A DNA stretch of 64,000 nucleotides from Apostichopus japonicus (Eukaryota; Echinodermata; Holothuroidea; Aspidochirotida; Stichopodidae): assembly GCF_037975245.1 (NCBI RefSeq), contig NC_092575.1, positions 19,489,841-19,553,840 on the forward strand, given 5' to 3'. Position numbers and translations under genes: made by a program. The notes below the pieces were generated by a model. The model was given only the letters and a program-made list of their open reading frames with translations, made no database searches and was not told the DNA's origin. Positions 10,401 to 22,123 of this stretch are shown piece by piece (position 1 is the first letter of the stretch; every line of letters starts with the position of its first letter).

Positions 10401-12040
10401 TTTTATTTTCAGTGTTGACTGGCCTTGGATGCTCCCCAGTAAAGGATTCAGGTGATTATACTGTTGACTGTGTCAAGACCAAACTTTTAGTGCAAAAGAA
10501 TATTTATTTTATGTCAAAGGAAAAGGTGGGCCAAATATGTAGACAAAAGCAAGAGAAATGTTAACTGATACCAAGTTGTGTGAATTGTGTACAAATATGA
10601 TCTTACTGGCTTCAGCTTGCATTTCCCAGTTAGCCCAAATTGATTTTTGTTTCTTTTCCAACATTTGAACAATAGTCATTGAGATACTTTGACTAACACT
10701 AAACAATCTGAGTGTAGTAGAACTGGTTCTCACACAGCCTCCTTTCCCAGTATTTATGTTAAGCCTGATACTTAGTGTGACCAGCAGCATGTCATTTGAA
10801 GGTAGTCTGTGTAGGCCCCAAAGTTGTATTGTGACATCAAGAAGTACTTTCCTTGAGGTCTTTATAATCTCCAAATTTTTCTCAGACATTTTAAAAGAAC
10901 ATGCAAAAGGACAGAATGTCCCAGTGAGGTAAATTTCCTACAGGTGGTACAAAAACAGTTTAATAATTTTGACCATAGGTGACCATATTTTAGTATCTGG
11001 CATATTTGAAGCCAATGCAACATAACTTTCAGCTGATTTTTGTTGAAAATAATTGATATAGCTTAGAGGCCTTTATGCCCATTAACAATACATCGTAGCA
11101 ACAAACGTTTTTGGTGTTTATCATGGTGAGATATTCGACGGTTTGGAAATACCTTCTAATGAATAATGCACTGCCTGACTGTGCAGGCAATATATCATGA
11201 TTCGATGGTTGACATGTCATGAACACACGAAAACACCTTACACAAACCCTCTGCTCCTATACCATATGATTTTATATTGCTTCCCAAGTACCATTTCCAA
11301 CCAGCTAGGCATTGCCCAATCTTAAAATATATCACATGAAAAGGAATTCCCAAGTATTTTCACCATAGTTAACATTCACAGCCTGTCTATAATTGGATTA
11401 ACAATAGTCTACCTTTAATTGATTGCCTGACCAACAAATACTGCTAGGCTACAACTGTGGACGCCAAAGCATGGTTTACTTTGATTTATGTAGCCTTTTT
11501 TTCCCATGTGAATGTCAGTTTGTCTTGAGATCGCCAAGATTTCAAAAGTTACTAGATGTGAGGCTATCTGTTATTGTCAATGGTTGTCAAGCATTAGTAT
11601 TAAAAGTAGAAGGGAAATTGGATGATTTTTATAAAACAAAGTATTTGAAACAGCTTGTACTAAAAATAAAGAAACAGATACAGTTGTTCTATGTCACAAT
11701 AGACGTAGGATGTTGCACGAGTCTTGCAGCACTTTTGTCATTTTTTAGAAATGTATTTATCTTATGCAGCAGAGAACATGAAGGAGAATTAAATTTGCAA
11801 TAAATTTTAAATTAAATTGATATTTCCATTCATTTGTGTCTGTCCAAATAGTATCATGCAAGAAATCAATTACCATATATGAGCCATTCATCATGTAGCG
11901 AAATTGGTCTAAAGTTCCTCTATAAATCCTGACATTAAGAAATGCAATTAAGATGAAAAGGCATACTCCAAATAAGCCTTGCTGTCCTGATGTTTTTGCA
12001 CTACGTTTCCATGCAGAAGAGCTTGTAGGACACATTTATC
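10401..12040. other. No supported gene
   Basis: There are several open frames of up to about 126 codons on both strands. None shows a recognisable motif, and they overlap each other. A plus-strand frame at about 10691-10930 has acceptor-like and donor-like borders but no family resemblance. Confidence 0.4.
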
Positions 12041-12058
12041 CGTGCTATTCTCTCATCC

Positions 12059-12216
12059 TGTCCGCGCGGACAGGAAATCACCACACACGGACGTTTTTTC
12101 CTAGTTAATAGTGTTCGTCCGGACAGATAATTATGTCCGCCGGACACAATTCCCCCCGAGAAAGTTGTCCTACGGACACAATTCCCGTGGAATAGTGTCC
12201 GTGAGACGCCCGGACA
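12059..12216. repeat. Array of short TGTCCG/CGGACA palindromes
   Basis: Five palindromic cores occur at 12059-12072 (TGTCCGCGCGGACA, perfect), 12112-12125, 12134-12146, 12166-12178 and 12196-12216. Several are followed by 'caattcccc' or 'ctattccc'. They are embedded in otherwise ordinary AT-rich DNA. Confidence 0.8.
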
Positions 12217-12219
12217 CTA

Positions 12220-14520
12220 TTCCCTGTCACACAGGCCACTGCAGTCATCAGCTGCATCACATGGCATACCGTGTAAGTATAGGGATCATATCCCAGTGTC
12301 ACTCGATACAACTGCACAAAGCGGCAGGGAAGGGGAGATTTGTAAAGAAATTAGACAGTTTATATACATATAGGTAAATGAACAACGGGAACTAAGTGGG
12401 ATTATTTTTTCTTTTTTTTTTCCTTTTTTTTTGGGGGGGGGGGGGCAATATTATACACTGCAATACTACCGTACACGTTAACACGAAGGACATGCTTTGC
12501 TGGATTTGCTTCTAGTAAATATTTATTACCTAGCGGCTATCGGTTAAATTCCTTCTCGCATTCCCAACTCCTTAACTCCCCCCTAACCATGCAGTAACGG
12601 CCGGTTCGGTTGGTATGCCATCAAAACAAGCTGAAGTATAGTTATATCAAGGAGTTGTTAACAACTCCCTGGTTATATACGATGAGCGCTTGGATTGAAT
12701 GACGTCAGAAGGTTTAGAGCCATCATTAATCACAAACTGGCCTATGGGACGGGGCTATGAAATCTTTAATAGATAACAATAATAATTATAATAAAAAAGA
12801 GCAACCCTTGGTTTTAAATTGCGTTTTATTAACCCAACTATCTCCGTTTGATCAGACAGTAAGTGATACCCAATCAAATACCACGAGCTATATGAAGGAC
12901 TATCAGTTTCCTTATCGATGTGAACCACATTGGTATAACAGTTGTACTTTCGAAATGTATATATGACTTTGTTTCGTATAATTAACATTAACAATGTAAT
13001 GTACTTGTGGTGGAACGTGTATAATCATATCCCTTCATTGTCGTTACAGGTAATGCATCATGTCAGTCATATTGTTAATGGAGCTATAGAAACACTACAG
13101 CGTTAATTTTTAATTGACATGGAGGGTTGGGGGTGGGGGGGTGGGGTGAGAGATTTGAAAAATATAATAAAGGAGAAGAATTATATAGTGACACAGAAAT
13201 GGGTGTTAGTAAAATATCTGAGCTTGAGTGATCATTTTGCCTATTGGGCCTTCGAATACATTTCTGGGCCGTCCATATGAACCTTTCTGATAACCACGAA
13301 TTTACACATAGTAAATTGAAAATTCTTTCGAGAAGACCCTTCTAGTTATAGATTTAAGACTTCGAGACCTAAGGTCCAGGGCTAAAAATTAAGTCACCGG
13401 GTCACCTATTTGCACGGCTTGATTTATCCTGAAATTGAGAATACATTTTATCCCATATCTTCCAGGGTTTCCTCTTTATTTGTTTATGCCCCATAAGTTG
13501 ACCCTTGCCCGGGGCCGAACGAAGTACTCCTGACCCCCCCCCCCCCACTTATTGTTAATATGGATTAATACATCTTTGTGTATGTTCTCTACAACCAAAC
13601 AGAACATAAGAACTCTTAAATAACCATTGGCTGACACCTGGACTAGTGGCTAGTACATCCTATACATTGCAGGTTAACCGTGATATATCTGTTACCAACA
13701 CTTGAACATCCAACCTCACGTGACCTAACTTATGGCTATAGTTCACTCAATCCGCCATACCACATAAGCTAAAATGTGACTTATCCTTTGCTAACCCTTG
13801 ACTAACATTTAAAGGGCTGCCTTCTAACTCTTGAAAAACCTGTCACCCCGACAGTTGCGCTCGACTTATGTAACGCACGGTAGTCTTGGTTACCGTCTTC
13901 TTATGACGTAGGCATAAGTGCAACTCTTTGAAAGACATTCTTAGTGTTTTACTCCCTGCCTCATTTTATCGGCTTTTAACTTCTTGTTTGAGTTTTTTTC
14001 GGCCTCAGAACTAAATCTTTCTTTTTGTCTTATTTTAACTTTATTATTTATAACATTTCTCCCTTGAAGAATGATATATAACTCAAGGTTTATCCTATTT
14101 TAACACTTTAAGCTGTGATTAATGACTTTTCGTGTCAGATGGCCATTTCTTTGTTACAGTCTAAGTCTATATATTAACAAATACCACACGTCTGCATTGG
14201 GTCTTTAATAATTAACATCGACTCTCATAATCAAAACACAAAATAAAAGATGTGATAATTAATCAAACCAGATTTCCACGTTGCACTTCCTCACAAATCG
14301 GTATAATTTAAAGCAGTATATATGTTCTGTGTTGAAACTTGAATTTGGATTTAAGTTGGTCGAGGTAAGATGTGCGTATGATTCACACTGAGACATTGTA
14401 AATGGTGCCGAGCAGGCAGTCTCAAAATCAATAATTCATCCAATACAGACGTGACAAGGGAAGAGGCATGGTTTTCAGGAGGTGACAAATCGGAGGCCCA
14501 CGGTCAATTTCAGGACTGAG
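12220..14520. other. No gene seen
   Basis: Homopolymer runs (T then G at 12410-12446; C near 13537) and short open frames only. No transposon ends were recognised. Confidence 0.45.
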
Positions 14521-15290
14521 GCCCGGGGGCGAATTTTTTTTTCCCAAACAGGTTTGCAATTGCGAGGTTTTCCGCCAATCAGATTGCTCGTGACGTCAGC
14601 ATCAATTATGAGCATCGCTTCGAAGTTTGAAGACATGTACTGAGTTACACACTGACACTTAATTAAGTCTAGTTACGGGGTTTCCATCAAACGCCCTAAC
14701 TTTCCTTTAATGCTTGAATCACATGTTGACATTACTTATGATACATACACTACATTATATTGGGTTCGTGTTTACGTTATTCAAGATTTGTGAGCCGTTC
14801 TACTACAATCAGAATTCGTTTCGTGGAATGGGTAGGCCTACACTAAAATCAATCGAGTCTTGAATGAATATACGCAAACAGTTTAGTGTACAGTATGATA
14901 TTTTCCGTCACTGCACTGTGTACACAGTTATAATACATATAGGCCACCAGCGCATGTGTGATGTACCATGTGCGAACATTTCACTGTGCGATGTTATCGA
15001 TTAATGCATGCCTTCACATAAAACTTCGATCAAAGTAGATGATCATACCATACTAGTGTGCTCAATATGTCTAAACCAATTCCAAACACATCTACATATA
15101 TTAACGAAAAGCTTCCGGTAATTTTGAACGGGCATATCTTCGTTGCAACGAATGGATGCAGACACTTTGGTTACCTGGAAGTGAAGGTTTCTATCGTGAT
15201 GACGTAACATTTCCCACCAATCATGAGCGCCTATTTACACGCAATTGCAAACCTGTTTGGGAAAAAAAAATTCGCGGCCCGGGGACATAT
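14521..15290. mobile_element. Inverted-repeat element with long terminal repeats (foldback/MITE type)
   Basis: The left end is 'gggggcgaatttttttttcc' then 'caaacaggtttgcaattgcg' (14525-14564). The right end is its reverse complement, 'cgcaattgcaaacctgtttg' followed by 'ggaaaaaaaaattcgc' (15239-15275). Similarity continues inward: 'ccgccaatcaga...gacgtcagcatc' at 14571-14603 against 'gatgacgtaacatttcccaccaatcatga' at 15199-15227. The core has no coding frame. The flanking target duplication was not resolved. Confidence 0.75.
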
Positions 15291-16085
15291 GGAATAAGGT
15301 ATTATACACATATACCTCCATTCTTTACATTAGGGAATATGAAGAAGACTGCAAAACGTGGGTGACATCATATAACACCACCCCCCCCCCCCCCGCAAAA
15401 CTACCGGACTTAAAATATTCTGTACATTACATTCATATGGCAACATTGGCATTCGTGACTACTTCGTAAGAATTGAAAACTGCAATCGTAGAAGTTAACT
15501 GCCAGAGATAATCCAGGGAACCAGATGATAAGGGACAGGATAATATCTTAAAGGCTTGAACATACCTCAAATGACCCTTTAAGCATGTATATTCGTTTTG
15601 TTAGTGAAGCTTGCTTTAATCTAAAGACACAATGCGAACTGATGATATGTATTATTGAACACCATGGCTGCAGTGCAGTTAAATTGGTCACGACGTCATA
15701 TTATCAGGTGATCAAACGAACTAAAAAAAATCACGCCCTCGATCCGCGATTGTTTCAGGTTGGTTAAATTTTGCAAATTCGTTGAAAGAATTTGCCACAA
15801 AATGTTTATCAACATGTCCAAATATGCTATTCTCTTTGTATTTAAAAGGCATAAGAGGAACATTTGAAATGAGTTCGTAGGCTGATCAAAGTCAAGAGGC
15901 AATATCCTGTCTACATTAAATCCCCGCATTGATGTCGCGGTTGTATATAAAATTAATAAAAAAAATCACATTCATCGATGATTTTAACGAAGGGTTCACG
16001 CTCAAACGCATTTTAATAATGAGTATATGGGTGAGGTCACAACGTAGCTTCTAGTATACACACACATACGCACACACACGCATGG
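15291..16085. other. No gene seen downstream of the CNG channel gene
   Basis: Poly-C near 15380 and short open frames only. This is the 3' flank of the minus-strand channel gene. Confidence 0.4.
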
Positions 16086-16086
16086 T

Positions 16087-16255
16087 ATGTAGATATGATA
16101 TATGCGGACACCCTAACCACTAGGCTATGGACGCTGATTGTATGTCCAGAGGTTCGAAACCGGTAAGGAAGGTCGTAATTCCACTGTAGGCGTTTGTCAC
16201 CTGTATCGAACAATACTAGTTCTGTTTTTGGTGACATATTATGCCTTACTCTAGA
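16087..16255 (-). repeat. tRNA-derived SINE (family A)
   Basis: It is the reverse complement of the segment at 32228-32345: both read 'agtattgttcgatacaggtg', 'ccttaccggtttcgaacctc' and 'tagtggttagggtgtccgca'. The downstream half is missing. Confidence 0.8.
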
Positions 16256-16295
16256 GTTCAAACATGATGCTAACCAACTCCTTTGAACAGACTTT

Positions 16296-16320
16296 ATGAA
16301 TATATATATATATATATATA

Positions 16321-16364
<44 letters not shown>

Positions 16365-16368
16365 TGTA

Positions 16369-16399
<31 letters not shown>

Positions 16400-16420
16400 A
16401 TATATATATATGTACTTACA
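16296..16420. repeat. (TA)n microsatellite at the 3' end of the CNG gene
   Basis: Long TA tracts with single interruptions start about 15 bp past the channel stop codon, so they lie in its 3' UTR if that stop is used. Confidence 0.9.
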
Positions 16421-16433
16421 TATATACAATTCT

Positions 16434-16586
16434 TTACCTGTTATTCCTGTCTGTAGTTACATCTTTGGTTTCGTTATCCTCCTTGAAGACCTGACTCTGT
16501 CTCTCTGGTAATATCCTCCTGGAAGCTCTCTTCCTTCTCTTACTTCTGTTGAATTTATAACTCCGAGCGGTTTCTTCTAAAACTGT
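16434..16586 (-). CDS. CNG channel exon 9: basic C-terminal tail
   Basis: The acceptor is tttag|ACA. It encodes [20 protein letters not shown] and a short hydrophilic tail, with TAA at 16434-16436. The tail is shorter than in many CNG subunits. The stop overlaps a possible donor. Confidence 0.75.
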   Translation of the reverse strand, partial: TVLEETARSYKFNRSKRRKRASRRILPERQSQVFKEDNETKDVTTDRNNR

Positions 16587-19500
16587 CTAAATAGGAAACA
16601 CACAGCTTCATTTAAATAATTTATTGATGTCTTATTGATTACGTAATCATTATCACATCTTTATACATAAAAGTATATTTCGTTCGCACTAGCCCACATA
16701 AAGCGAAAATCCCCCGTTTCCCACCTCTGCGCGCCCAAGAAAGTGCTTGAACAGGTCGACCTTATCCATGGGCGGCGATCCGTACTTCCGAGTGGGGGGG
16801 GGGGGGGATATGACCTTGTTTACTATCTAAGCGTAGCGCCACCATAAGTTGGCGGGAAGCGTACATATACCCAACTTTAAAATAGGGATATCATGTCCGA
16901 AATATCTCATAATCAGGATCCAAAATTCCTTTTTTTTAAATTTCGGGTGTTATTTTGGGAAAATTGCCCCTGTCAATCTTGTTTCAGGCGCTACGTTAAA
17001 ATGTTCGAGAGCTCTTTTATATTATTCGATGAAGAAAATGGCCTCATGCAGGCTATTATAGGCCTACACACATGCAATACACAATTACACATAGTTACAT
17101 TCCTAGGTACCGATTGCTAGGGCATCCAGGTGAAACGTGTATTAAGCAATACCCTGGTAACATGAGATTCTCAGCTGTTCGAGGGAACATGTACGTGTGT
17201 AGGCCTACTATAGGGCCTATATGAATACTATGAGGGTGCATATATGTACTATATCAATACCGTGGGCGCAATAATACATTTTGTTGTTATAGGGCCAATG
17301 AAGCCTACAGTCAACTATTCTTGCTTTATAAAGACTCTTTATTTGACAAGATCGCACTGCGTTTATGGTTAGAGAGAAATGAAGCTAAAAAAGAGCCGTA
17401 CATTCACGATGGTGCATAAATGTAGGCATGAAAATATTCTTAACCCTGGCATTTGGTGTGTGTGGGGGGGGATATGGTGTATTACATCCCCTCCACCCAT
17501 TTTCATGGGGGGATGTATCCCCCCTTGCCCCAGGATCGCCGCCCATGACCTTATCACCCCTCCACTCTGCAACTATAGTTATTTCAAGACTTCTCTCTGA
17601 TTTGTAGACACCAAGCGACTTTAAGCTTTACCTTTGCTTGTGGATGGTCCTTCAATAGTCCAATAATGTCTTCTTTGGATATAGTAAACAGCTCAGAATA
17701 ACCAACTGAGCGAACGTCAACTGCTCGTCTGTGTAAAACATTAATCAGAATAAAAAAGATTTTTTTTTAACAATGTGCAATTTAACCTGCCGATTTTTAA
17801 GACGGAAATTAGGAGATACAGGCAAGGGCGGCGGAACCGGGGGGGGGGGGGGCACAGGGGGCACGTGCCCCCCACTTTTCCTCAGGTTAAAAATTGTGCC
17901 CTTTTTCTACATAAAAATTGTACTCTTGATCACCTTATTAGGTCAGCATAGGCGTAGGAGCCCAATTTGATTTGTGTGGCTGTAACGACTTGCCCGAAAA
18001 ATATAACCAAAGTTTTTCCGCGCGCTCCGCGCGCGTTCAACGTCTTAATGTGCATATCATATAGGCATGCATCGGTTATTACACCGCATGCCAATAACAT
18101 ACAATCATTTGCCGTGTTATTACCCTTCCATATTATTTATAATTATTGGGGAAGTCGTTACAATAATAATGATAATAATAATATCATAATTTCCAAAAAT
18201 GCATTGCTATAGGCCTATTACATTGTGACTTTGTAATAAGCAGAAGCCATTTATAGCCTACTATGAATAATGAGTATAGTTTTAATATCCCATAACCTAC
18301 CCCATCCTTTCGTATTTTGACATAGGCTATTTCATTTGTTTTCATGCATGTATCGATCGCGTGTGCAGGGACTTTGACTTTATAATGATTTCACCTCATT
18401 TTGTCTCGAAAGAAAACTTGTTTCCCAATTTGCACATTGGATATTGCAGTGCTAGTATGTATTTTTTCCTTGAAGGGGGGGGGGGGCGTTGATGGGGTGA
18501 TGTGTATACGCAAATAAGATAATACAATAAGAGTTATAAAGGGTACTACATATCAGGCTGCATGAGTCCAATCGAATTTCTGCAAAGTGCCCTTCGACGT
18601 CGGTGCCCCCCAGGGGCGTAGCGAAGGGGTTTTTGTTGGGGGGTGTGGAGAATTTGATTTGCCGACGGATCTGGAAGTGGTGACTGAAATGGGGGAGGGG
18701 TCTAATGGGGGAGGGGCTAAGGGGAGGGGGTGTCCCCCGTCCCCTTTGGCAATTTTTTAGTTTTGAAACGTCCTTAGATGCAATCTGGTGCATATTTTAA
18801 GTCAAATTTGATTTGCCGACGGATCTGGAAGTGGTGACTGAAATGGGGGAGGGGTTTAAGGGGAGGGGGTGACCCCCTCCCCTTTGGACATTTCTTAGTT
18901 TTGAAACGTCCTTAGATGCAATCTGGTGCATATTTTAAGTCAAATTTGATTTGCCGACGGATCTGGAAGTGGTGACTGAAATGGGGGAGGGGTCTAAGGG
19001 GAGGGGGTAACCCCCTCCCCTTTGGACATTTTTTAGTTTTGAAACGTCCTTAGATGCAATCTGGTGCATATTTTAAGTCAAATTTGATTTGCCGACGGAT
19101 CTGGAAGTGGTGACTGAAATGGGGGAGGGGTCTAAGGGTAGGGGGTCTACCCCTCCCCTTTGGAAAATTTTTAGTTTTGAAACGTCCTTAGATGCAATCT
19201 GGTGCATATTTTAAGTCAAATTTGGCACGGAAGAAGCTCCCGTTCTCCTTTTCTCTATTCAGCTTTCCTTCTTTCTTCCCCTTCCGCTCTCTTCACCTTT
19301 TCTCCTTTTGCCGACAGACCCAAAATTTGCCGACAGCGACCAAATTATTGGGGGTGTGACACCCCCCCCCCCCACACCCCCGCTCGCTACGCCCCTGGTG
19401 CCCCCCCCCCAGATTAAAAGTGCTTCCGCCGCCCTTGGATACAGGTGCCCAAAAAAATGGTTTAAAGTCATAAAAAAATATCACCATCGTTTTAAGATTC

Positions 19501-22066
19501 TATAACAGCCATTTGTTTCACAATATTCACAATTTCAAAGCTTTTTCAAAATAAGACAAAAAAGGTTCTATATTAGGTCTTCATTATTGTACAAAAAAAC
19601 TATCCACAACTTGATATAAATCTAGTTCACTCTGTTCAACCACCGGTTTAAGATTTTTTTTTTTTTTTTTTTTTTTTTGCAAGTGAGATTTGTATATCCT
19701 ATCATGAGATGATATACATAAAATCGTCCAAATTCTGGACCTAATGTTATACACTGTACTATATACGAATGATTCTCGTCCCCCGGCCATTCATACAGTG
19801 AAGTGCTTTATATACTTGATCAAGCATCAGCTCCGTGCATGTCTCATTCAATGTATACATGCGTGCACAATTATTATCACAGTTAGGCTCAATTATAACG
19901 ATATATCTGATAGAAGTGCATTCCAAGAATATTTCTATAGTTGTTTGTAATTATCTGATGAGTGAGGTATACAACATCGTTAAATATTCAGATGTCTATC
20001 ATGATGACCTTTGACATTATCTCCTGATATAAAGACTGTTTCTTTTTAAGAGACACCCAATAAATGTCTCTTCTACTTAAGGTGGAGATTGAGCGGAAGT
20101 TAATTAAAGATAATGAAAGTTTCTTTAAAGCCAGCGTGTTTTACAGACGTTGTATTGATGCTGGTTAAGATTTTCTCATTTATTTAAATGAGGTTACTGC
20201 TCCAGAAACAGAAGGCATATACTGCTGTTGGTATATTGCTCTTATTAACTTGATACCTCGTGTCCAGTATCACCATGGGACCATACTGGCTGAGAGCAAA
20301 ATGAAGGCCGAACTTTGTCTAGATACTGGGTATTAAGCATGTATTACCTACATTAAAAAGTCATTAACAATCCTCAAGCAAGTATACACACTGCACATAC
20401 TCCAAATACTATATATAGGAGTTCGGTTCAACTCTCTGCATAAGATATAAGGAGGTCATTTGCAGGGTTAAGACGAACACTCTATTGAAATTGGGCCATT
20501 TATATGATTGGATAAATGAAGCTTGACCCATGTAGGTGCAGTGATGACCAATGTATACTGCAGCAGATGTCCTTACAAGGCGGTTAGCCTATGCACATCG
20601 GTTGATATGTTAGGGTATAGTGGCCCAATACAAGTAAATCAATATCTAACATGAAAATAGAACTTGTAATAAGGAGCTATGGTCAATAAAGATGCCACGC
20701 AGTCTCATTCTTATTCACTCTCGTGTATATATAGTAAATCGCTAGATAGGTGTACACCGTATATCCGGCCATGGAAGACAGGCAGGGAAAGTGGAAAGGG
20801 TTGGGGGCGGGGGAGTGGAGGCGTGCACTCAGGGGGACTCTAGCCCCGAGGTCCGGGATCACTTCGGTGACCAGCGAAAATATGGGATTATGTTTTTTTT
20901 TGCAATTTCATAGTACACAGTACCATGGGCGTCAACAGGTGGGGGACGGGGGGACATGTCCCCCCCCCCACTTTCAAAAGTGGAGGGGATATCATATCAT
21001 TTGTCCCACCCACTTTTCAGAGCAGTTATTAAAAAAAAATCACATGCATATGCGCGATTTTCTATTTAAGGTCAAGAAATCTGGACTCCCTGGGCCCCTG
21101 CTATCTATCACTTGCACCGTCATTTATCTCCCATTCTCCCAATATCCTAAATCTGCCCATTTAATTCGTTCGGGGGGGGGGGGGAGACCATTCGAAAGTG
21201 TATTGAATCTTGCACACATGTTGTTTGTATGGGTTCCAAGGGATTAGGTAAGCCATACAGGTAGATGGTGTAATGAGTTACTATGTTCATATCACTACCT
21301 CCAGTCCCTTGGACTGGACGGACGAATAGGGGTGTAGGGGTTAAGTAATTAAGGCTACATGTATTCGCCGTATATGGTAGATCTTTATTGTTGAGTGCCG
21401 GCTAGGCGCTACACACGCTCTGCGCGCGGTGCCTTTTTCTGATTATTATTATTAAAGTACCTGGGCACATAACAACTGACGTCTCGCACCTACATGCATG
21501 TATTATATATATACCACTCCACTCATCCCGGAGGTGACGGCGCCACTTTTTCAATATTTCGTTTGAGATGGACGCTGTGTAATTCGTCTCCCTTGGTGTC
21601 AGATGGGCATCTTTCTACCAGTACTTTCTGTCGGAATTTAGTTTTGTGAGACAAAATTTCTCCTCACAGATCTGGTTCTGATGTAACTAAAAACGACTCA
21701 GGAAGGCCGTCTCCTGCGTTTTAGGGGGTCTTATGTACCCAAAATTTTCTGGTACGCTACGCGCCAACCAATGGTGGCGCTCCGCTTAGATAGTATAGTG
21801 TCCCCCTCACTTTCTGAAACCTGCTGACGCCCATGCACAGTACGGTATATACTTAAGCAAAAAAGCATGACTTCAAAAAGGAGGCCGAGTGACGTAATTA
21901 CCACCGGGACACAACCAGGCTCTTCGACGACTCTGTTGCACACATGTGTGTCGTGAGAAAGACTATATCACATGAGAGCTCATTACATCAATATTGAAGG
22001 AAATCTACTTTCATACAACTGTCCACGACGAAGAATCAAGTTTACCATAATAACTTTCCTCTCCAC

Positions 22067-22123
<57 letters not shown>

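Larger units (their letters stand above)
17823..19437. mobile_element. hAT-like MITE, family CAAGGGCGGCGGAA (copy A), with nested insertions
   Basis: The inverted ends are CAAGGGCGGCGGAA and TTCCGCCGCCCTTG. The exact duplication is GATACAGG at 17815-17822 and 19438-19445. Compared with copies B and C, it is interrupted at about 17918-18388 by sequence including another repeat (from 17948, matching 44960-45149 in reverse) and at 18611-19397 by a second hAT-like element. Confidence 0.88.

Noticed and set aside
10509-10889. 126-codon minus-strand frame, and a plus-strand open stretch at about 10691-10930
   Set aside because: They overlap on opposite strands; neither shows a motif or a partner exon. 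Length alone is not enough in such AT-rich DNA.
11423-11803. 126-codon plus-strand frame
   Set aside because: No recognisable domain, no convincing splice partners, and the composition fits chance.
18452-19487. Pro/Gly-rich frames on both strands
   Set aside because: They arise from G- and C-runs inside hAT-like MITEs and their tandem units.
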